NCBI RefSeq assembly: GCF_003201565.1
Contig: NZ_QJJP01000001.1
Location: forward strand, 186,001 to 250,000
Source: Nitrosomonas sp. Nm84
GTDB taxonomy: Bacteria; Pseudomonadota; Gammaproteobacteria; Burkholderiales; Nitrosomonadaceae
Direction of reading: 5' to 3'
DNA length: 64,000 bases
Positions within the stretch are counted from its first letter, which is position 1. Each line of letters begins with the position of its first letter. The notes under the pieces were generated by a model. That model saw only the letters and a list, made by a program, of their open reading frames with translations, did no database searches and was not told the DNA's origin. A program made the translations under genes and the position numbers. Of the stretch, positions 62,333 to 64,000 are shown piece by piece.

Positions 62333-64000
62333 CTACTCGTCTCGGCTACTAGCAATTTCATACAGTACAAATGGCGGTATTGATAATAAAACTGTAAGTT
62401 TCAGCGGAGGCATATTTGGCATTGGATAACCATCGGCGCCGAGAATATACAAAGGAATTTTATTTCTTCGCAAAATATCCAAGTCCCTTGGATCGAAGGT
62501 TGAGCAAAAAATCACCGGCTCTAGCTTTGTTGGCATTTGCTCAGTGCAAGACTCAACACTAACCTTGTTCGGAAGCTTAGTCAGTATAAAATCACCATCT
62601 TGTGTATGTTCTTTACCAAAATACTGAAACAATCTTATGTAACCTTGGAGTGAATGCTGATGACCGGTCGATCGAGCTCTTGGCCATAGTAAATAAGCGG
62701 GACGCTCAGGATCATACAGATAATCCCCTATTTCTCGCGCTTTTGAATACTCCACAGTCCAGCGCTCATACATCGGACGAACGAGCAAACCCAGCTTTGG
62801 GTCTTGATAATATAAGGCTGGTCCAATAGCGCCACTTTTTACCAACGAAACGAATAGATATTTCTGAATCTCAGGTGGCAGATGATTAATTGCAAAGTTG
62901 CGGGCTTCTTGCATTATCAACGAGTAAGGAGCAAATGCTAGTATTATCACAACTCCCAAAGCGACTACTAAGGAACGAATCTTGTGTTGCTTTATACAAC
63001 TCCTCAAAATCCAAGTCCACCCCTCACCGGACAGAATCAGTAATGGCAACACAACAAAAAAAGCCATGCGCGCTTGAATTGAGCGTCCATTCAAACTATC
63101 AATTACCAAAGGCAACAATGCCAATCCAAGCCACATTGTTGCAAAACGAACAACAGGATCACGCCACAGCATCGGTATCGCCACGCAGGCTCCTACCCAC
63201 AGCAAACCGCCAGCAATTATAATGGCAAACAAGCCCTTAGCTGGTACTCCAGGAAACATTTCCTTTGCAGCAGAGGAAAAATTCGCCAAGGTTTGTGGAT
63301 TAACTAATGGAGAAAACCACCATGCATACATCAAATACAAAACTAATGAAACTAAACCAGCAACGATGATGCTTGGTAAGGCTTCATATTTTCTCAGTAG
63401 TACTATTGTTGTCAACAATACAATCAGGAAAATCATTCCTGGAAGAGTCGCATCAATCCGAATAAAGAACAGTAAAAATAATAAACTACCAGCACAAGCT
63501 CCAACTACTAAAGATCGATCCTCAACAGCTCTCAGCGATACCAAGGTAAAGGAAACTAAAGTTAAAAATGCTGGAGGCTCACTAACCAAATGGCCTTGAA
63601 GTCCACGATAACTATCGGAAGCAATATAGGTAACCGCTGCAATAAAGTACCCTATCCACCAAATAGAATCTGGTTTCTCGGGTCGCAAAAAGTTAACCAA
63701 GCGCAAGCCTAGTACCACACACAGCACAACACCCAGAGCCATGAAAACCCGATATAGCCATTGCATTGCTATAAGCGCAGTTTCAGTAGTGCCAAATAGC
63801 TTAGTAATCTCACCGAGTAAAAGAATGTGACCAATCCGGGTGAAATACCAATGCGCGTCATCGCCTGGACCAAGTTGAATATCTTGAGCGTGTTCGCGAT
63901 AATCAGCAAGTATATTTGTTTCTGCAGCTCGCTTGGAAAGCTGAACGTAGATCGGTGCGTCCCAATGAGTCTCTTCAAGTGGGGCCAAATCAAAATGAAA
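62333..64000 (-). CDS. large membrane protein, glycosyltransferase-39-like (cut by window edge)
   Basis: Open to the right edge, so the N-terminus is missing; 555 codons are visible. The visible start FHFDLAPLEETHWDAPIYVQ resembles the first periplasmic loop of GT-C fold mannosyl/arabinosyl-type glycosyltransferases (acidic residue followed by HWD). About ten membrane helices follow, then a C-terminal soluble domain from about residue 385 with a motif-poor sequence. The family is a guess. It lies after the IS relics; no envelope-polysaccharide genes are in view. Confidence 0.6.
   Translation of the reverse strand, partial: FHFDLAPLEETHWDAPIYVQLSKRAAETNILADYREHAQDIQLGPGDDAHWYFTRIGHILLLGEITKLFGTTETALIAMQWLYRVFMALGVVLCVVLGLRLVNFLRPEKPDSIWWIGYFIAAVTYIASDSYRGLQGHLVSEPPAFLTLVSFTLVSLRAVEDRSLVVGACAGSLLFLLFFIRIDATLPGMIFLIVLLTTIVLLRKYEALPSIIVAGLVSLVLYLMYAWWFSPLVNPQTLANFSSAAKEMFPGVPAKGLFAIIIAGGLLWVGACVAIPMLWRDPVVRFATMWLGLALLPLVIDSLNGRSIQARMAFFVVLPLLILSGEGWTWILRSCIKQHKIRSLVVALGVVIILAFAPYSLIMQEARNFAINHLPPEIQKYLFVSLVKSGAIGPALYYQDPKLGLLVRPMYERWTVEYSKAREIGDYLYDPERPAYLLWPRARSTGHQHSLQGYIRLFQYFGKEHTQDGDFILTKLPNKVSVESCTEQMPTKLEPVIFCSTFDPRDLDILRRNKIPLYILGADGYPMPNMPPLKLTVLLSIPPFVLYEIASSRDE

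Overview
The window looks like chromosome from a betaproteobacterium, most likely Nitrosomonas or a close relative in the Nitrosomonadaceae. This rests on the betaproteobacterial gene order leuC-leuD-leuB-asd-fimV, the dual CIRCE/sigma-32 style heat-shock control, the gene content, and protein sequences that read as betaproteobacterial. No ammonia-oxidation gene lies in the window, so the genus is an inference. Most of the 64 kb is dense housekeeping sequence. Accessory material is confined to a few scars.

Layout. 1-6 kb: a minus-strand leucine/aspartate-family block (leuC, leuD, leuB, asd, start of fimV) and an MFS permease. 6.3-7.3 kb: tRNA-Gly and tRNA-Cys, followed by a repeat and a dead integrase fragment. 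7.3-12 kb: a PoxB-type pyruvate oxidase, a small lipoprotein, cheY-cheZ under a FliA-type promoter, an intergenic candidate small RNA, and an OmpA-family lipoprotein. 12-21.4 kb: a protein-quality-control block, groES-groEL (with a perfect CIRCE operator), an SDR protein, tRNA-Leu, tig-clpP-clpX-lon. 21.5-28.5 kb: alpha carbonic anhydrase, small envelope proteins, an acetyltransferase, two membrane proteins, a SpoIIAA-like protein, a DMT permease, a Rieske oxygenase and a large lipoprotein. 28.6-36.5 kb: priA, a YdcH-like protein, dnaJ-dnaK-grpE and purB. 37-40 kb: a phosphatase plus the glutathione-dependent formaldehyde pathway. 40-52 kb: rdgB-rph-map, a SPOR-like protein, cytochrome c4, hemL, thiE-thiD, rubredoxin-gloA, an RsmI-like methylase, apaG, rpe-gph-trpE and a CBS-domain protein.

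The interval from about 52.2 to 57.6 kb is the clearest accessory segment. It starts with a diverged relic of the 3' end of a second dacB, then a 140-bp MITE-like repeat whose sister copy lies at 39.87 kb, the 3' end of an RTX-type gene, a decayed helix-turn-helix gene, a 1310-residue protein with a complete copper-radical-oxidase active site joined to a large uncharacterised region and four C-terminal membrane helices, and an IS4-type transposase relic. The intact dacB, a lipoprotein and sucC-sucD follow. A second scar at 61.7-62.25 kb joins IS200/IS605 and IS3 relics next to a large membrane protein that runs off the right edge.

Functional themes: chaperones and ATP-dependent proteases form a heat-shock network (CIRCE at groES, a sigma-32-like promoter at grpE). 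The formaldehyde, methylglyoxal (gloA) and noncanonical-nucleotide (rdgB) genes are detoxification or cleaning functions. The oxidase at 53-57 kb, with no evident signal peptide and a new domain arrangement, is the best candidate for undescribed biology, followed by the candidate RNA at 10.8-11.0 kb.
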